Source of the DNA: Acidovorax sp. A1169 | GTDB taxonomy: Bacteria > Pseudomonadota > Gammaproteobacteria > Burkholderiales > Burkholderiaceae_C | Assembly (NCBI RefSeq): GCF_030704685.1 | Contig: NZ_JAUZDX010000028.1 | Location: 1-64,000, forward strand | Reading direction: 5' to 3' | DNA length: 64,000 nucleotides | Shown here: piece after piece, positions 16,376 to 25,893 of the stretch | Layout of the letters: each line of letters starts with the position of its first letter | Numbering within the stretch: the stretch's first letter is position 1 | The notes under the pieces: generated by a model | Database searches by the model: none | What the model was told of the DNA's origin: nothing | What the model saw: only the letters and a program-made list of their open reading frames with translations | Position numbers and translations under genes: made by a program

Positions 16376-17086
16376 ATGACCCGCGCATCCATCAAATTCC
16401 TGGGCGCTGCCCTTGTTGCAACCCTGCCCCTGCTGGCCAGTGCCCAGCTCACCGGCAACGTCAGCCTGACCTCGAACTACAAGTTCCGTGGCCAGGACCA
16501 GGATGTCTCCAAGGTCAAAGCCGTCAAGCCCGCGATCCAGGGCGGCTTCGACTACGCCTTCGGCGAGTCCGGTTTCTACGTCGGCAACTGGAATTCCAGC
16601 GTCGACTGGCTGTCGGGCAACTCCATCGAGTCCGACATCTACGGCGGCTACAAGTTCAAGGCCGGCGGCGCCGACCTGGACGTGGGCCTGCTGACCTACA
16701 TCTACCCCGGCAACAGCAACGGCAACACCACCGAAGTCTATGGCGCTGCCACCTTCGGCCCTGTGACGGCCAAGTACTCGCACACCCTTTCCAAGGACTA
16801 CTTCGCCTACGCCGGTCCCGGCTTCAAGGGCCGCAACACCGGCTACCTGAACCTGGCATTCGCCCAGGAAGTCATGCCCAAGGTCATGCTCAAGGCCGCT
16901 GTTGGCTACACGCGCTTCGGCGGCGACATTGCTGCCCCCAACTACATCGACTACAGCGTCGGCGGTGCCTATGACTTCGGCTCGGGCCTGTCGCTGGGCG
17001 CAGCTGTGGTGGGCGCCAACAAGAAGGACTTCTTCGGCCCTGTCAACAAGTCGCGTGTGATCGTCACGCTGACCAAAACCCTGTAA
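16376..17086 (+). CDS. TorF-family putative porin
   Basis: The product has 236 residues. The ATG at 16376 has GGAGG upstream and begins a clear signal peptide (MTRASIKFLGAALVATLPL, cut after ASA). The mature protein is Gly- and aromatic-rich with alternating strands (GNVSLTSNYKFRGQDQDVSK, YGGYKFKAGGADLDVGLLTY) and ends TLTKTL, as in the TorF/Gcw_chp family of small outer-membrane barrels. It is followed after 45 bases by glnK and then amtB, so it probably lets ammonium or other small nitrogen compounds cross the outer membrane in the same response (inference). Confidence 0.88.
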   Translation: MTRASIKFLGAALVATLPLLASAQLTGNVSLTSNYKFRGQDQDVSKVKAVKPAIQGGFDYAFGESGFYVGNWNSSVDWLSGNSIESDIYGGYKFKAGGADLDVGLLTYIYPGNSNGNTTEVYGAATFGPVTAKYSHTLSKDYFAYAGPGFKGRNTGYLNLAFAQEVMPKVMLKAAVGYTRFGGDIAAPNYIDYSVGGAYDFGSGLSLGAAVVGANKKDFFGPVNKSRVIVTLTKTL

Positions 17087-17131
17087 ATCTTTCAGGGGCG
17101 CCTCGTGCGCCCCTTCCTGGAGGAATCAAAA

Positions 17132-17470
17132 ATGAAAATGGTGACAGCCATCATCAAACCCTTCAAGCTCGACGAGGTGCGTGAAGCCCTGTCGGACATC
17201 GGGGTGCAGGGGATTACGGTGACCGAGGTCAAGGGCTTCGGACGCCAGAAGGGCCACACGGAGCTGTACCGTGGCGCGGAGTACGTGGTCGACTTTCTGC
17301 CCAAGGTCAAGATCGAAGCCGCCGTGGCGGACGAGCTGGTGGACCGGGTCATCGAAGCCATCGAAGCCGCTGCACGCACCGGCAAGATCGGCGACGGCAA
17401 GATTTTCGTGACCCACCTGGAACAGGTGGTACGCATTCGCACCGGCGAAACCGGCAAGGAAGCCCTCTAA
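17132..17470 (+). CDS. glnK: Nitrogen regulatory protein P-II (GlnK)
   Basis: The product has 112 residues, the normal P-II length. The ATG at 17132 (MKMVTAIIKPFKLDEVREAL) has GGAGG upstream; the longer frame from 17105 adds unlike residues. The T-loop contains YRGAEY with the uridylylated Tyr51, and the B- and C-loop signatures (TGKIGDGKIFV) for ATP and 2-oxoglutarate binding are intact. Placement 33 bases before amtB identifies it as GlnK, which binds and closes AmtB when nitrogen is ample. Expression is probably NtrC-controlled, though I did not find a clear sigma-54 promoter. Confidence 0.95.
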   Translation: MKMVTAIIKPFKLDEVREALSDIGVQGITVTEVKGFGRQKGHTELYRGAEYVVDFLPKVKIEAAVADELVDRVIEAIEAAARTGKIGDGKIFVTHLEQVVRIRTGETGKEAL

Positions 17471-17503
17471 AGGGCCCGCCGCATCACACGAAAGACAAAT
17501 GCC

Positions 17504-19039
17504 ATGAAAAAATTGCTTGCATCCTTCATTCTGGGGCTGAGCCTGCTGTCCGTCGGTGGACTGTCGCTGGCCCAGGCACCTGCCACGGCGGAGCCTGCGG
17601 CGTCTGCGCCAGCCGCTGCTGCCCCCGCAGTGGCGCCCGCCGCCGCGCCAGCCGCGGCTCCCGCACCTGCAGCCGCTGCCGAGGCCGCACCTGCTGCTGC
17701 CCCTGTGCCCAACAAGGGCGACACCGCCTGGATGATGACCTCCACCATCCTCGTGATCCTGATGGTTCTGCCCGGTCTGGCCCTGTTCTACGGTGGCCTG
17801 GTGCGTAGCAAGAACATGCTGTCCGTGCTGATGCAGGTCATGGTCACGTTCTCGATGATCGTGGTGCTGTGGTTCATCTATGGCTACAGCCTGGCCTTCA
17901 CCGAAGGCGGCGCCTTCATCGGTGGGTTTGATCGCCTGTTCATGAAGGGCATCTGGGACAACGCGGCCGGCACCTTCGCCAACGCTGCTACCTTCAGCAA
18001 GGGTGTCGTGATTCCGGAAGTGGTGTTCGCCGCATTCCAGGCCACCTTCGCCGGCATCACCTGTGCCCTGATCGTCGGTGCCTTCGCCGAGCGCATCAAG
18101 TTCGGTGCCGTCATGCTGTTCATGGTCCTGTGGTTCACGTTCAGCTACCTGCCGATCGCCCACATGGTGTGGTTCTGGATGGGTCCTGACGCTTACGCGT
18201 CCAAGGAAGTGGCCGACGCCATGACCGGCAAGGCCGGCCAGATCTGGCAATGGGGCGCGCTGGACTTCGCTGGCGGCACTGTGGTGCATATCAACGCTGC
18301 TGTGGCTGGCCTGGTGGGTGCTTTCATGGTGGGCAAGCGCGTGGGTTACGGCAAGGAAGCCATGGCGCCTCACAGCCTGACGCTGACCATGGTCGGTGCC
18401 TCGCTGCTGTGGGTGGGCTGGTTCGGTTTCAATGCCGGCTCCGCACTCGAAGCCAACGGCTTTGCGGCACTGGCCTTCATCAACACCCTGGTGGCCACGT
18501 CTGCAGCCGTGCTGGCCTGGTGCATCGGCGAAGCGCTGGCACGCGGCAAGGCATCCATGCTGGGTGCTGCATCGGGTGCGGTCGCCGGTCTGGTGGCCAT
18601 CACGCCCGCAGCGGGCAACGTCGGCATCGGCGGTGCACTGGTCATCGGTCTCGTGGGCGGCTTTGCCTGCCTGTGGGGTGTGAACGGACTCAAGCGCATG
18701 CTGGGTGCTGATGACTCGCTGGACGTGTTCGGCGTGCATGGCATCGGCGGTATCGTCGGTGCTCTGCTGACCGGCGTGTTCAACGCGCCTTCCCTGGGCG
18801 GCCCCGGCTACGTGGCCGACTGGGTGACGGCAACCATGGTGACGTCTGCAGACTACTCCATCGCCGCCCAGGTGTGGACGCAGACGAAGGCCGTGCTGCT
18901 GACCATCGTGTGGTCGGGTGTCGTGTCCTTCATCGCCTACAAGATCGTCGATCTGACGGTGGGCCTGCGTGTCTCGGAAGAGGCTGAACGCGAAGGCCTG
19001 GACATCACATCGCACGGCGAAACGGCCTACAGCCGCTGA
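17504..19039 (+). CDS. amtB: Ammonium transporter AmtB with Ala/Pro-rich leader segment
   Basis: The product has 511 residues. A signal peptide (about 1-24) is followed by an Ala/Pro-rich stretch to about residue 70, then eleven expected membrane helices. Family hallmarks are LFYGGLVRSKNML, AGITCALIVGAFAERIKFG, the pore His in VVHINAAVAGLVGAFMVG and the second pore His in FGVHGIGGIVGALLTG. It is longer than E. coli AmtB (428 residues) mainly because of the low-complexity leader, which would be periplasmic. It is the last gene of the porin-glnK-amtB unit, which ends at two terminators. Confidence 0.95.
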   Translation: MKKLLASFILGLSLLSVGGLSLAQAPATAEPAASAPAAAAPAVAPAAAPAAAPAPAAAAEAAPAAAPVPNKGDTAWMMTSTILVILMVLPGLALFYGGLVRSKNMLSVLMQVMVTFSMIVVLWFIYGYSLAFTEGGAFIGGFDRLFMKGIWDNAAGTFANAATFSKGVVIPEVVFAAFQATFAGITCALIVGAFAERIKFGAVMLFMVLWFTFSYLPIAHMVWFWMGPDAYASKEVADAMTGKAGQIWQWGALDFAGGTVVHINAAVAGLVGAFMVGKRVGYGKEAMAPHSLTLTMVGASLLWVGWFGFNAGSALEANGFAALAFINTLVATSAAVLAWCIGEALARGKASMLGAASGAVAGLVAITPAAGNVGIGGALVIGLVGGFACLWGVNGLKRMLGADDSLDVFGVHGIGGIVGALLTGVFNAPSLGGPGYVADWVTATMVTSADYSIAAQVWTQTKAVLLTIVWSGVVSFIAYKIVDLTVGLRVSEEAEREGLDITSHGETAYSR

Positions 19040-19137
19040 GCTGCGATCCCAAGGGCTGCGGTGTCTGGTGGCGCCGCAGCCCGACCTGATTTCTGTTTTT
19101 TGCGAGAGTCTCCTCGGAATCCTCCTCGGATCCCTTT

Positions 19138-19163
19138 GCCCGCCGTCTGGCGGGCTTCTTTTT
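19138..19163 (+). terminator. Rho-independent terminator after amtB (first)
   Basis: A 7-bp GC stem, GCCCGCC (19138-19144) with GGCGGGC (19149-19155), has a GTCT loop and is followed by TTCTTTTT. Confidence 0.88.
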
Positions 19164-19167
19164 GAGC

Positions 19168-19190
19168 AACCCGCCTTTCGGCGGGTTTTT
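19168..19190 (+). terminator. Rho-independent terminator after amtB (second)
   Basis: The stem CCCGCC (19170-19175) with GGCGGG (19180-19185), loop TTTC, is extended by flanking AA/TT and followed by TTTTT. It stands four bases after the first terminator; the tandem pair isolates glcE from amtB transcription. Confidence 0.88.
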
Positions 19191-19302
19191 CATTGGGGGT
19201 GCGGCAAGCGTGCCCTTCCATCGCCGCCCTCACGCCGGCCGTTCAAAAAATTCACGGCGTCAGGCAGGGTCCGGGCGGGGCGCAGCCGCTACGATCCAAG
19301 GC

Positions 19303-20418
19303 ATGGACTCAGCCCTCGCCCAGATCACCGAACGCGTGCGCGCCGCCGCAGCCGACCAGACTCCCTTGCGCATCCGCGGTGGGGGCAGCAAGGATTTTCA
19401 CGGCCTGGCCTTGCATGGCGAGGTGCTCGACACCCGGGTGCTCCAGGGCATCGTGGACTACGAGCCCAGCGAGCTCGTCGTCACCGTGCGCACCGGCACG
19501 CCGCTGGTTGAGCTGGAGGCTGCCCTGGCCGCCCAGGGGCAGTGCCTGCCCTTCGAACCCCCGCACTTCGGTGCGCAGCCGCAGGCCACCACGGTCGGCG
19601 GCATGGTGGCGGCCGGTCTCTCGGGCCCGGCGCGTGCCAGCGTGGGCGCCGTGCGCGACTACCTGCTGGGCGTGGTGCTGCTCAACGGCCGGGCCGAGCT
19701 GCTGACCTTTGGCGGCCAGGTCATGAAGAACGTTGCAGGCTATGACGTGTCGCGCCTCATGGCGGGCGCCTGGGGTACGCTGGGCCTGCTCACCGAGGTC
19801 AGCCTCAAGGTGCTGCCCGTGGCCCCGGGCGAGGCCACCCTGCGCTTCGAATGCAACCAGGCCGATGCACTGCGCCGCCTGCACGCCTGGGGTGGCCAGC
19901 CCCTGCCGCTCAACGCCAGCCGCTGGGCGGGCGACGCCCACACGGGCATGCTGCAGGTGCGCTTGCGTGGCGCCGTGGCCGCGGTGGAGGCGGCCTGCCG
20001 CACCATGGGCGGCGAGCGCCTGGCCCCTGCCGTGGTGGCCGCCGACTGGAGCGCCTGCCGTGACCAGGCCCTGCCCTGGTTCGCCGCGCGCCCACCCGAG
20101 CACGCCTTGTGGCGACTGTCGCTGCCATCCACGGCACCCGTGATGGCCCTGCCCGGTGGCGCCCAGCCGCTGGTCGAATGGCATGGTGCGCTGCGCTGGG
20201 TGCAGGCGCCTGAATCCGCAGGCGATGCGCTGCGCGAGGCGGCCCGGGTCGCAGGCGGTAGCGCGGCGATGTTCCGGGCACCGCTGGCGCGCGAGCCGGG
20301 CGGGGCAGGGCATGCCGGGTTGCCGTCGCGCGCGCTGGAGCAGATCCATGCACGCCTGAAGCACAGCTTTGATCCGGCCGGCATCTTCAATCCCGGGCGC
20401 ATGGCGCCGGGCTGGTAG
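19303..20418 (+). CDS. glcE: Glycolate oxidase FAD-binding subunit GlcE
   Basis: The product has 371 residues from the ATG at 19303 (MDSALAQITERVRAAAADQ). It has the PCMH-type FAD-binding fold: PLRIRGGGSKDF, then QATTVGGMVAAGLSGPARAS and VGAVRDYLLGVVLLNG, with KNVAGYDVSRL. It ends HSFDPAGIFNPGRM, typical of the family. GlcE works with GlcD and GlcF to oxidise glycolate to glyoxylate at the membrane. GlcF follows after 57 bases. GlcD is not in the window, which is unusual since glcD normally precedes glcE. Confidence 0.92.
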   Translation: MDSALAQITERVRAAAADQTPLRIRGGGSKDFHGLALHGEVLDTRVLQGIVDYEPSELVVTVRTGTPLVELEAALAAQGQCLPFEPPHFGAQPQATTVGGMVAAGLSGPARASVGAVRDYLLGVVLLNGRAELLTFGGQVMKNVAGYDVSRLMAGAWGTLGLLTEVSLKVLPVAPGEATLRFECNQADALRRLHAWGGQPLPLNASRWAGDAHTGMLQVRLRGAVAAVEAACRTMGGERLAPAVVAADWSACRDQALPWFAARPPEHALWRLSLPSTAPVMALPGGAQPLVEWHGALRWVQAPESAGDALREAARVAGGSAAMFRAPLAREPGGAGHAGLPSRALEQIHARLKHSFDPAGIFNPGRMAPGW

Positions 20419-20475
20419 GCGGTCCATCCGCACCGCCACTGCGCGGCGCAACCATTCACTGTCCAGGCATGCACC

Positions 20476-21735
20476 ATGCAAACCCAACTCTCCCCTGAAT
20501 ACCGCGCCCGCGCCGACGGCCTCGAGGCCGAGGCCATCCTGCGCAAGTGCGTGCACTGCGGCTTCTGTACCGCCACCTGCCCGACCTACCAGCTGCTGGG
20601 CGATGAGCTCGATGGCCCACGCGGCCGCATCTACCTGATCAAGCAGGTGCTCGAAGGCCAGGCGCCCACGCGCGCCACCCAGATGCACCTGGACCGATGC
20701 CTGACCTGCCGCAACTGCGAGACCACCTGCCCCAGCGGCGTGCAGTACGGCCACCTGGTGGACATCGGCCGCAAGATCGTGGACGAGAAGGTGCCGCGCC
20801 CTCTGGGCGAGAAGGCCCTGCGCTGGGCGCTCAAGGAAGGCCTGCCTTCGGCGCTGTTCGCCCCCGCGATGAAGGCCGGGCAGATGGTGCGCGGCCTGCT
20901 GCCCGAGTCCCTGCAGGCCAAGGTGCCTGTGCCACGCAACCCCGGCGCCTGGCCCGTGGGCGAGCATGCGCGCAAGGTGCTCATGCTGGCCGGCTGCGTG
21001 CAACCAGCGATGATCCCGGGCATCAACACCGCCACGGCACGCGTGCTCGACGCCGCGGGCATAGAGACCCTGGTGGCGCCCAAGGCCGGCTGCTGCGGCG
21101 CGGTCAAGTTCCACCTCAACGACCAGGACGGCGGCAAGGCCGAGATGCGCGCCAACATCGACGCCTGGTGGCCTCTGGTCGAAGCGGGTGGCGTGGAGTG
21201 CATCGTCATGAACGCCTCGGGCTGCGGCGTCACGGTCAAGGAATACGGCCACATCCTGCAGAACGACGCGCAGTACGCCGCCAAGGCCGCGCGCATCAGC
21301 GCGCTCACGCGCGACCTGTCCGAGTTGCTGCCGGACCTGCTGCCCGAACTTGCCCAGCGCCTGGCCGGCCGTGTACAGCCCCCGCCCGACACGCTGTTCG
21401 CCTACCACCCGCCCTGCACGCTGCAGCACGGGCAAAAGCTGCGCGGCGGGGTGGAAACGCACCTGGGCAGGCTGGGCTTCAAGCTCCGGGTGGCGCGCAA
21501 TGAATCGCACCTGTGCTGCGGCTCGGCGGGTACCTACTCGGTGCTCAACCCTGGCCTGTCCCACCAGTTGCGCGACCGCAAGCTCGGCGCGCTGGGCGAG
21601 GCCTTTGGCGAGCAACCGCCCGATGCCATCCTGTCGGCCAACATCGGTTGCATCACCCACCTGCAGAGCGGCACCGCGACGCCTGTGCGCCACTGGATCG
21701 AGGTGCTGGACGAGGCTTTGATCGCCGCTCGTTAG
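20476..21735 (+). CDS. glcF: Glycolate oxidase iron-sulfur subunit GlcF
   Basis: The product has 419 residues. Two ferredoxin-type clusters are visible, CVHCGFCTATCP (about 25-36) and CLTCRNCETTCP (about 75-86), each for one [4Fe-4S]. The C-terminal half carries two CCG domains (AGCCGAVKFHL and LCCGSAGTY) typical of GlcF and heterodisulfide-reductase-like electron-transfer subunits. It passes electrons from the flavin subunits to the quinone pool. It is cotranscribed with glcE. Confidence 0.93.
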   Translation: MQTQLSPEYRARADGLEAEAILRKCVHCGFCTATCPTYQLLGDELDGPRGRIYLIKQVLEGQAPTRATQMHLDRCLTCRNCETTCPSGVQYGHLVDIGRKIVDEKVPRPLGEKALRWALKEGLPSALFAPAMKAGQMVRGLLPESLQAKVPVPRNPGAWPVGEHARKVLMLAGCVQPAMIPGINTATARVLDAAGIETLVAPKAGCCGAVKFHLNDQDGGKAEMRANIDAWWPLVEAGGVECIVMNASGCGVTVKEYGHILQNDAQYAAKAARISALTRDLSELLPDLLPELAQRLAGRVQPPPDTLFAYHPPCTLQHGQKLRGGVETHLGRLGFKLRVARNESHLCCGSAGTYSVLNPGLSHQLRDRKLGALGEAFGEQPPDAILSANIGCITHLQSGTATPVRHWIEVLDEALIAAR

Positions 21736-21863
21736 GTGAGTGTGGCTCCATTCGGAGGGATGTTGCCGGTCGTGCGAAGGGCCGGCCGGAGGCCCTCAAT
21801 TAGGTGCCCGGCGCCAAGACTGGCATGATTGAGGGTTTTGTTGCCCCCTTCCTTCGCTACGCC

Positions 21864-22820
<957 letters not shown>

Positions 22821-23056
22821 CCGGTCACCGGCACCGGGCCTTGCCCGGTCGGGCCTGGGCTGGGCTGGTCCTTGATGCAATGGCACCCTGCTGACACTGC
22901 GTTGGCAGCAGCGGGCATGCGCACCATGCAGCGGCGTTTACCTCTCACTTTCGGTTGCAAATTGTGGATTGCCGCGCCATCCTGCTGACACCAGGTTGTC
23001 AGCTGCAGGGCAGCACCATGGCTGCTCCAGACCAACCAAAAGAGAGAGGAAACTGC

Positions 23057-23521
23057 ATGCCACCCGTTTCTGAAAAGATTCCTGCCTTCCGCGTTGCCGG
23101 CATTGCCGTGCGCACCCGCAACAGCGACGAGATGAATCCCGACACCTCCCGCATCGGCGGCCTGTGGGACCGTTTCTTCAGCGAAAGCTGGGAGCACAAG
23201 CTACCCCGGCCCGGGGCGGACGGCCGTATCTTCGGCGTCTACAGCGCCTATGAGTCCAACGAGCAGGGCGCCTTCGACGTCCTGGCCGGCGTGGCTGCTC
23301 CCGAGGACGCGCAGGTTGTGGGCGGGGCCTCGACCATCGCCATCGAGGCCGGCGATTACCTGGTCTTCCACGGCCAGGGCAGCATGCCGCAGATGGTGAT
23401 CGACGCCTGGGGCGAGGTCTGGCGCTACTTTGGCGAGAACCCGCAGATCCAGCGCCGCTTCACCACCGACTTCGAGGCCTATGCGGGCCCCGATCGCGTG
23501 GCCATCCACATCGGCGTCTAA
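23057..23521 (+). CDS. GyrI-like / AraC effector-binding-domain protein
   Basis: The product has 154 residues from the ATG at 23057 (MPPVSEKIPAFRVAGIAVRT), with GAGAGGA upstream. The fold is the stand-alone SOUL/GyrI-like small-molecule-binding domain: FRVAGIAVRTRN, IGGLWDRFF, FGVYSAYES, the DYLVFHGQG segment and a C-terminal DRVAIHIGV. Members bind hydrophobic or cationic ligands, or inhibit gyrase. It is followed by a WYL regulator after 21 bases, hinting at ligand sensing. Confidence 0.8.
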   Translation: MPPVSEKIPAFRVAGIAVRTRNSDEMNPDTSRIGGLWDRFFSESWEHKLPRPGADGRIFGVYSAYESNEQGAFDVLAGVAAPEDAQVVGGASTIAIEAGDYLVFHGQGSMPQMVIDAWGEVWRYFGENPQIQRRFTTDFEAYAGPDRVAIHIGV

Positions 23522-23542
23522 GCCCGCTCCTTCTCACCCAGC

Positions 23543-24268
23543 ATGCGCCGTGCCGACCGCCTGTTCCAGATCGTCCAGCTCATCCGCGGGCGGCGCCTGT
23601 CCACCTCCGCCTTCCTGGCCGAGCGGCTGGAGGTGTCGCAGCGCACCATCTACCGCGACGTGGCCGACCTGCAGCACCAGGGCGTGCCCATCGAGGGCGA
23701 GGCGGGGGTGGGCTATCGCCTGGGTGCGGGCTTTGACCTGCCGCCGCTGATGTTCAGCCAGGGCGAGGCGAATGCCCTGGTGGCCGCCGCGCGGCTGGCG
23801 CAGGCCTGGCTCGATGCGGGGCTGGCGCGCGAGGTGGAAGGGGCGCTGGGCAAGATCCTCTCGGTGCTGCCGCCCGAGGCGCGCGTGGCCGCCGAATCGC
23901 AGGCGCTCTACGCCCCCTCGGTGGGCCTGGGCCCGCGTGCCCAGGCCACCCTGCAGACCCTGCGCGAGGCGGTGCACAGCCGCCACGTGGTTCAGATCGA
24001 CTATGCCGATGTGCAGGGCCGGCCCAGCGTGCGCAGATTGCGGCCCCTGGGCTGCTTCTACTGGGGCAAGGTCTGGACGCTGTCTGCCTGGTGCGAACTG
24101 CGCGAGGACTTCCGGGGTTTTCGCATCGACCGCATCGCCGAGCTCACGGTGCTGCCCGAGCAGTTCCGCCAGGAGCCCGGCAAGACCCTGGCCGACATGC
24201 TGCGCCAGGTGGAGGCGGAGATGGCATCGCGCCCCCCATCCCTGAACGACGAGGCCCCTTGCGCATGA
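23543..24268 (+). CDS. YafY/DeoR-type regulator with WYL domain
   Basis: The product has 241 residues. An N-terminal HTH_11 winged helix (RADRLFQIVQLIRGRRLSTS and LEVSQRTIYRDVADLQ) precedes a WYL domain (about 135-215) beginning HSRHVVQIDYADVQG, with LGCFYWGKVWTLSAWCELR. WYL domains bind nucleic-acid or nucleotide ligands and often control stress or defence genes. Its stop overlaps the next start (ATGA), so it probably regulates its own small operon. Confidence 0.88.
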   Translation: MRRADRLFQIVQLIRGRRLSTSAFLAERLEVSQRTIYRDVADLQHQGVPIEGEAGVGYRLGAGFDLPPLMFSQGEANALVAAARLAQAWLDAGLAREVEGALGKILSVLPPEARVAAESQALYAPSVGLGPRAQATLQTLREAVHSRHVVQIDYADVQGRPSVRRLRPLGCFYWGKVWTLSAWCELREDFRGFRIDRIAELTVLPEQFRQEPGKTLADMLRQVEAEMASRPPSLNDEAPCA

Positions 24269-24825
24269 CCGAGGTCACCTACTACGTGGCTGCCACGCTG
24301 GATGGCTTCATCGCCGGCCCCGGCGGCGAACTCGACTGGCTGCACCCCTTCGAGCAGGCCGGTACCGACTATGGCTTGGCGGACTTCATGGCCGGGGTCG
24401 ATGCCCTGGTCATGGGGCGCAGCACCTATGCCGTGACCCGCTCTTTTGGCGACTGGCCTTATGGCGAGCGGCCTGCCTGGGTGCTCAGCCATCAGCAAGC
24501 GCCTGTGGATGGAACACTGCCGGCCTGTGTGCACTGGGGTGCTGCGCAACCGCAGGAACTGATGGCGCGGTGGCGGGAACAGGGGCTCCGGCAGGTCTGG
24601 CTGCTGGGTGGCGGCCAACTGGCAGGACAGTTCCTGCGTGCCGGGCTCGTGGACCACCTGATGCTGGCCACCATTCCGGTCACGCTGGGGGCGGGCCTGC
24701 CTCTGTGGGGCGTGCCGCAGGCAATGGCGCCGCAGCATTGGACGCTGCAGGCGCACCGGGCCTATCCGAATGGCGTTTTGACGCAGCACTTCAAGCGGGT
24801 GTGCAGCGCGCCTTCCTCCGGCTGA
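24265..24825 (+). CDS. Dihydrofolate-reductase-family protein (RibD C-terminal type)
   Basis: The product has 186 residues from the ATG at 24265, overlapping the WYL regulator stop. It has the RibD_C/DHFR-like pattern: VTYYVAATLDGFIAGPGGEL, DALVMGRSTYAV, PAWVLSH, VWLLGGGQLAGQFLRAGLVD and a final strand. Such stand-alone enzymes are NADPH-dependent reductases of unknown pterin or other substrates. Induction through the upstream regulator is likely. It ends one base before the convergent LytTR gene. Confidence 0.82.
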   Translation: MTEVTYYVAATLDGFIAGPGGELDWLHPFEQAGTDYGLADFMAGVDALVMGRSTYAVTRSFGDWPYGERPAWVLSHQQAPVDGTLPACVHWGAAQPQELMARWREQGLRQVWLLGGGQLAGQFLRAGLVDHLMLATIPVTLGAGLPLWGVPQAMAPQHWTLQAHRAYPNGVLTQHFKRVCSAPSSG

Positions 24826-25752
24826 TCAAGTGGCTGTGCCCGGCTGCGCCAGCGCATGGCGGTAACGGCGGCTGCAAGGCACGGTGCTGCCATCCTTCAT
24901 CAACAGGCGGGCATCGCCGCTGTCCAGCGGCTCGATCTCGGCCACCGCATCCAGGTTGACCGCATAGCTGCGGTGCACGCGCACGAAGCGCGCCGGGTCC
25001 AGTTGCGTGAGGAAATCCGCCAGGGTGGAACGCACCAGGTAGTCGTGCCCGTTGATGTGCAGGCCCACGTAGTTGGCCTCCGCGTGCAGCCAGGCGATGT
25101 CGGTGGCGGCGATCAGGAATTCGCGGCGCAGCTTGCGCACCAGGAAGCGATCGGGGCGCTGGATGGGCAGGGACGGGGCAGGCTCAGGCGCCGCCGGTCC
25201 GGTGGCTGGTGATGGTTCGGGAATGGCGGGGGATTCGGGCGTGTCCAGAACCCGGGCCTCGCCCTGCAGCCGCAGCAGCAGAAAGCGGTAGCCTACCAGG
25301 CTGCTGACGATGAGTGCATAGGTGCGCACGTCCTTGAGGTACTCGTAGCCCCACTGGGCCCACCAGGGGCCGTTCAGCCGATACTCGGCGCCCATGGTGG
25401 AATAGGCCAGGTGCCGCAGGGCCATCATCCCTGCCAGGTGGATGCTGCAGTAGGCCACGCTGCCCACCAGGTGCCAGGGCAGGTGGCGGCGCAGCATGTC
25501 CCAGTGCAGCGGAAAGCGCCGCTCGAAGGCCACGATGGCCGGTATCAGCAGCCCGACCACCAGCACGCTCGACAGCTCCCACAGCGCCGGCTCCCAGGCG
25601 GCCACGGGCCGTCCTGCCGAACGCAGGTCGATCAGCGTCACCACGCTGTTGAAGGCCGCCTGCACCAGCAGCAGGACCGCCCAGAACGCCACCTCCACAC
25701 GGCGGCGCAGGGGGCGGTAGCGTTCGGGCCAGGGCAGGGCGGGTCGGGGCAT
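24826..25752 (-). CDS. Membrane-anchored LytTR-type transcription regulator
   Basis: The product has 308 residues from the ATG at 25752 (MPRPALPWPERYRPLRRRVE). The first about 165 residues hold four hydrophobic helices (for example VAFWAVLLLVQAAFNSVVTL and VLVVGLLIPAIVAF), then a Pro-rich linker, then a LytTR DNA-binding domain at about 205-305 (RREFLIAATDIAWLHAEANY, RSTLADFLTQLD, FVRVHRSYAVNL). No receiver domain is present, so it is a membrane-bound one-component regulator rather than a phospho-responsive AlgR/LytR protein. It is divergent from the acyltransferase gene, a likely target. Confidence 0.85.
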   Translation of the reverse strand: MPRPALPWPERYRPLRRRVEVAFWAVLLLVQAAFNSVVTLIDLRSAGRPVAAWEPALWELSSVLVVGLLIPAIVAFERRFPLHWDMLRRHLPWHLVGSVAYCSIHLAGMMALRHLAYSTMGAEYRLNGPWWAQWGYEYLKDVRTYALIVSSLVGYRFLLLRLQGEARVLDTPESPAIPEPSPATGPAAPEPAPSLPIQRPDRFLVRKLRREFLIAATDIAWLHAEANYVGLHINGHDYLVRSTLADFLTQLDPARFVRVHRSYAVNLDAVAEIEPLDSGDARLLMKDGSTVPCSRRYRHALAQPGTAT

Positions 25753-25893
25753 GCCGCCAGTGTAGGCAAGGCGCGCCGCATCTTGGGAAGTCAGCACCCG
25801 GCCCTGTCCCAGCCGGCCACCGCTCGTCCCATAAGGGGCCGTCCTGGTCCCGCGCCTGCACACCGCTCTGCCCAAGCGCCCGAGCATGGGAGC

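Noticed and set aside
17126..19015. A 629-codon minus frame opposite glnK and amtB
   Set aside because: It is low-complexity, His/Gly/Gln-rich, and antisense to two unmistakable genes.
19309..21693. A 794-codon minus frame opposite glcE and glcF
   Set aside because: Composition is His/Gln/Arg-rich and it mirrors the codon periodicity of two clear genes on the other strand.
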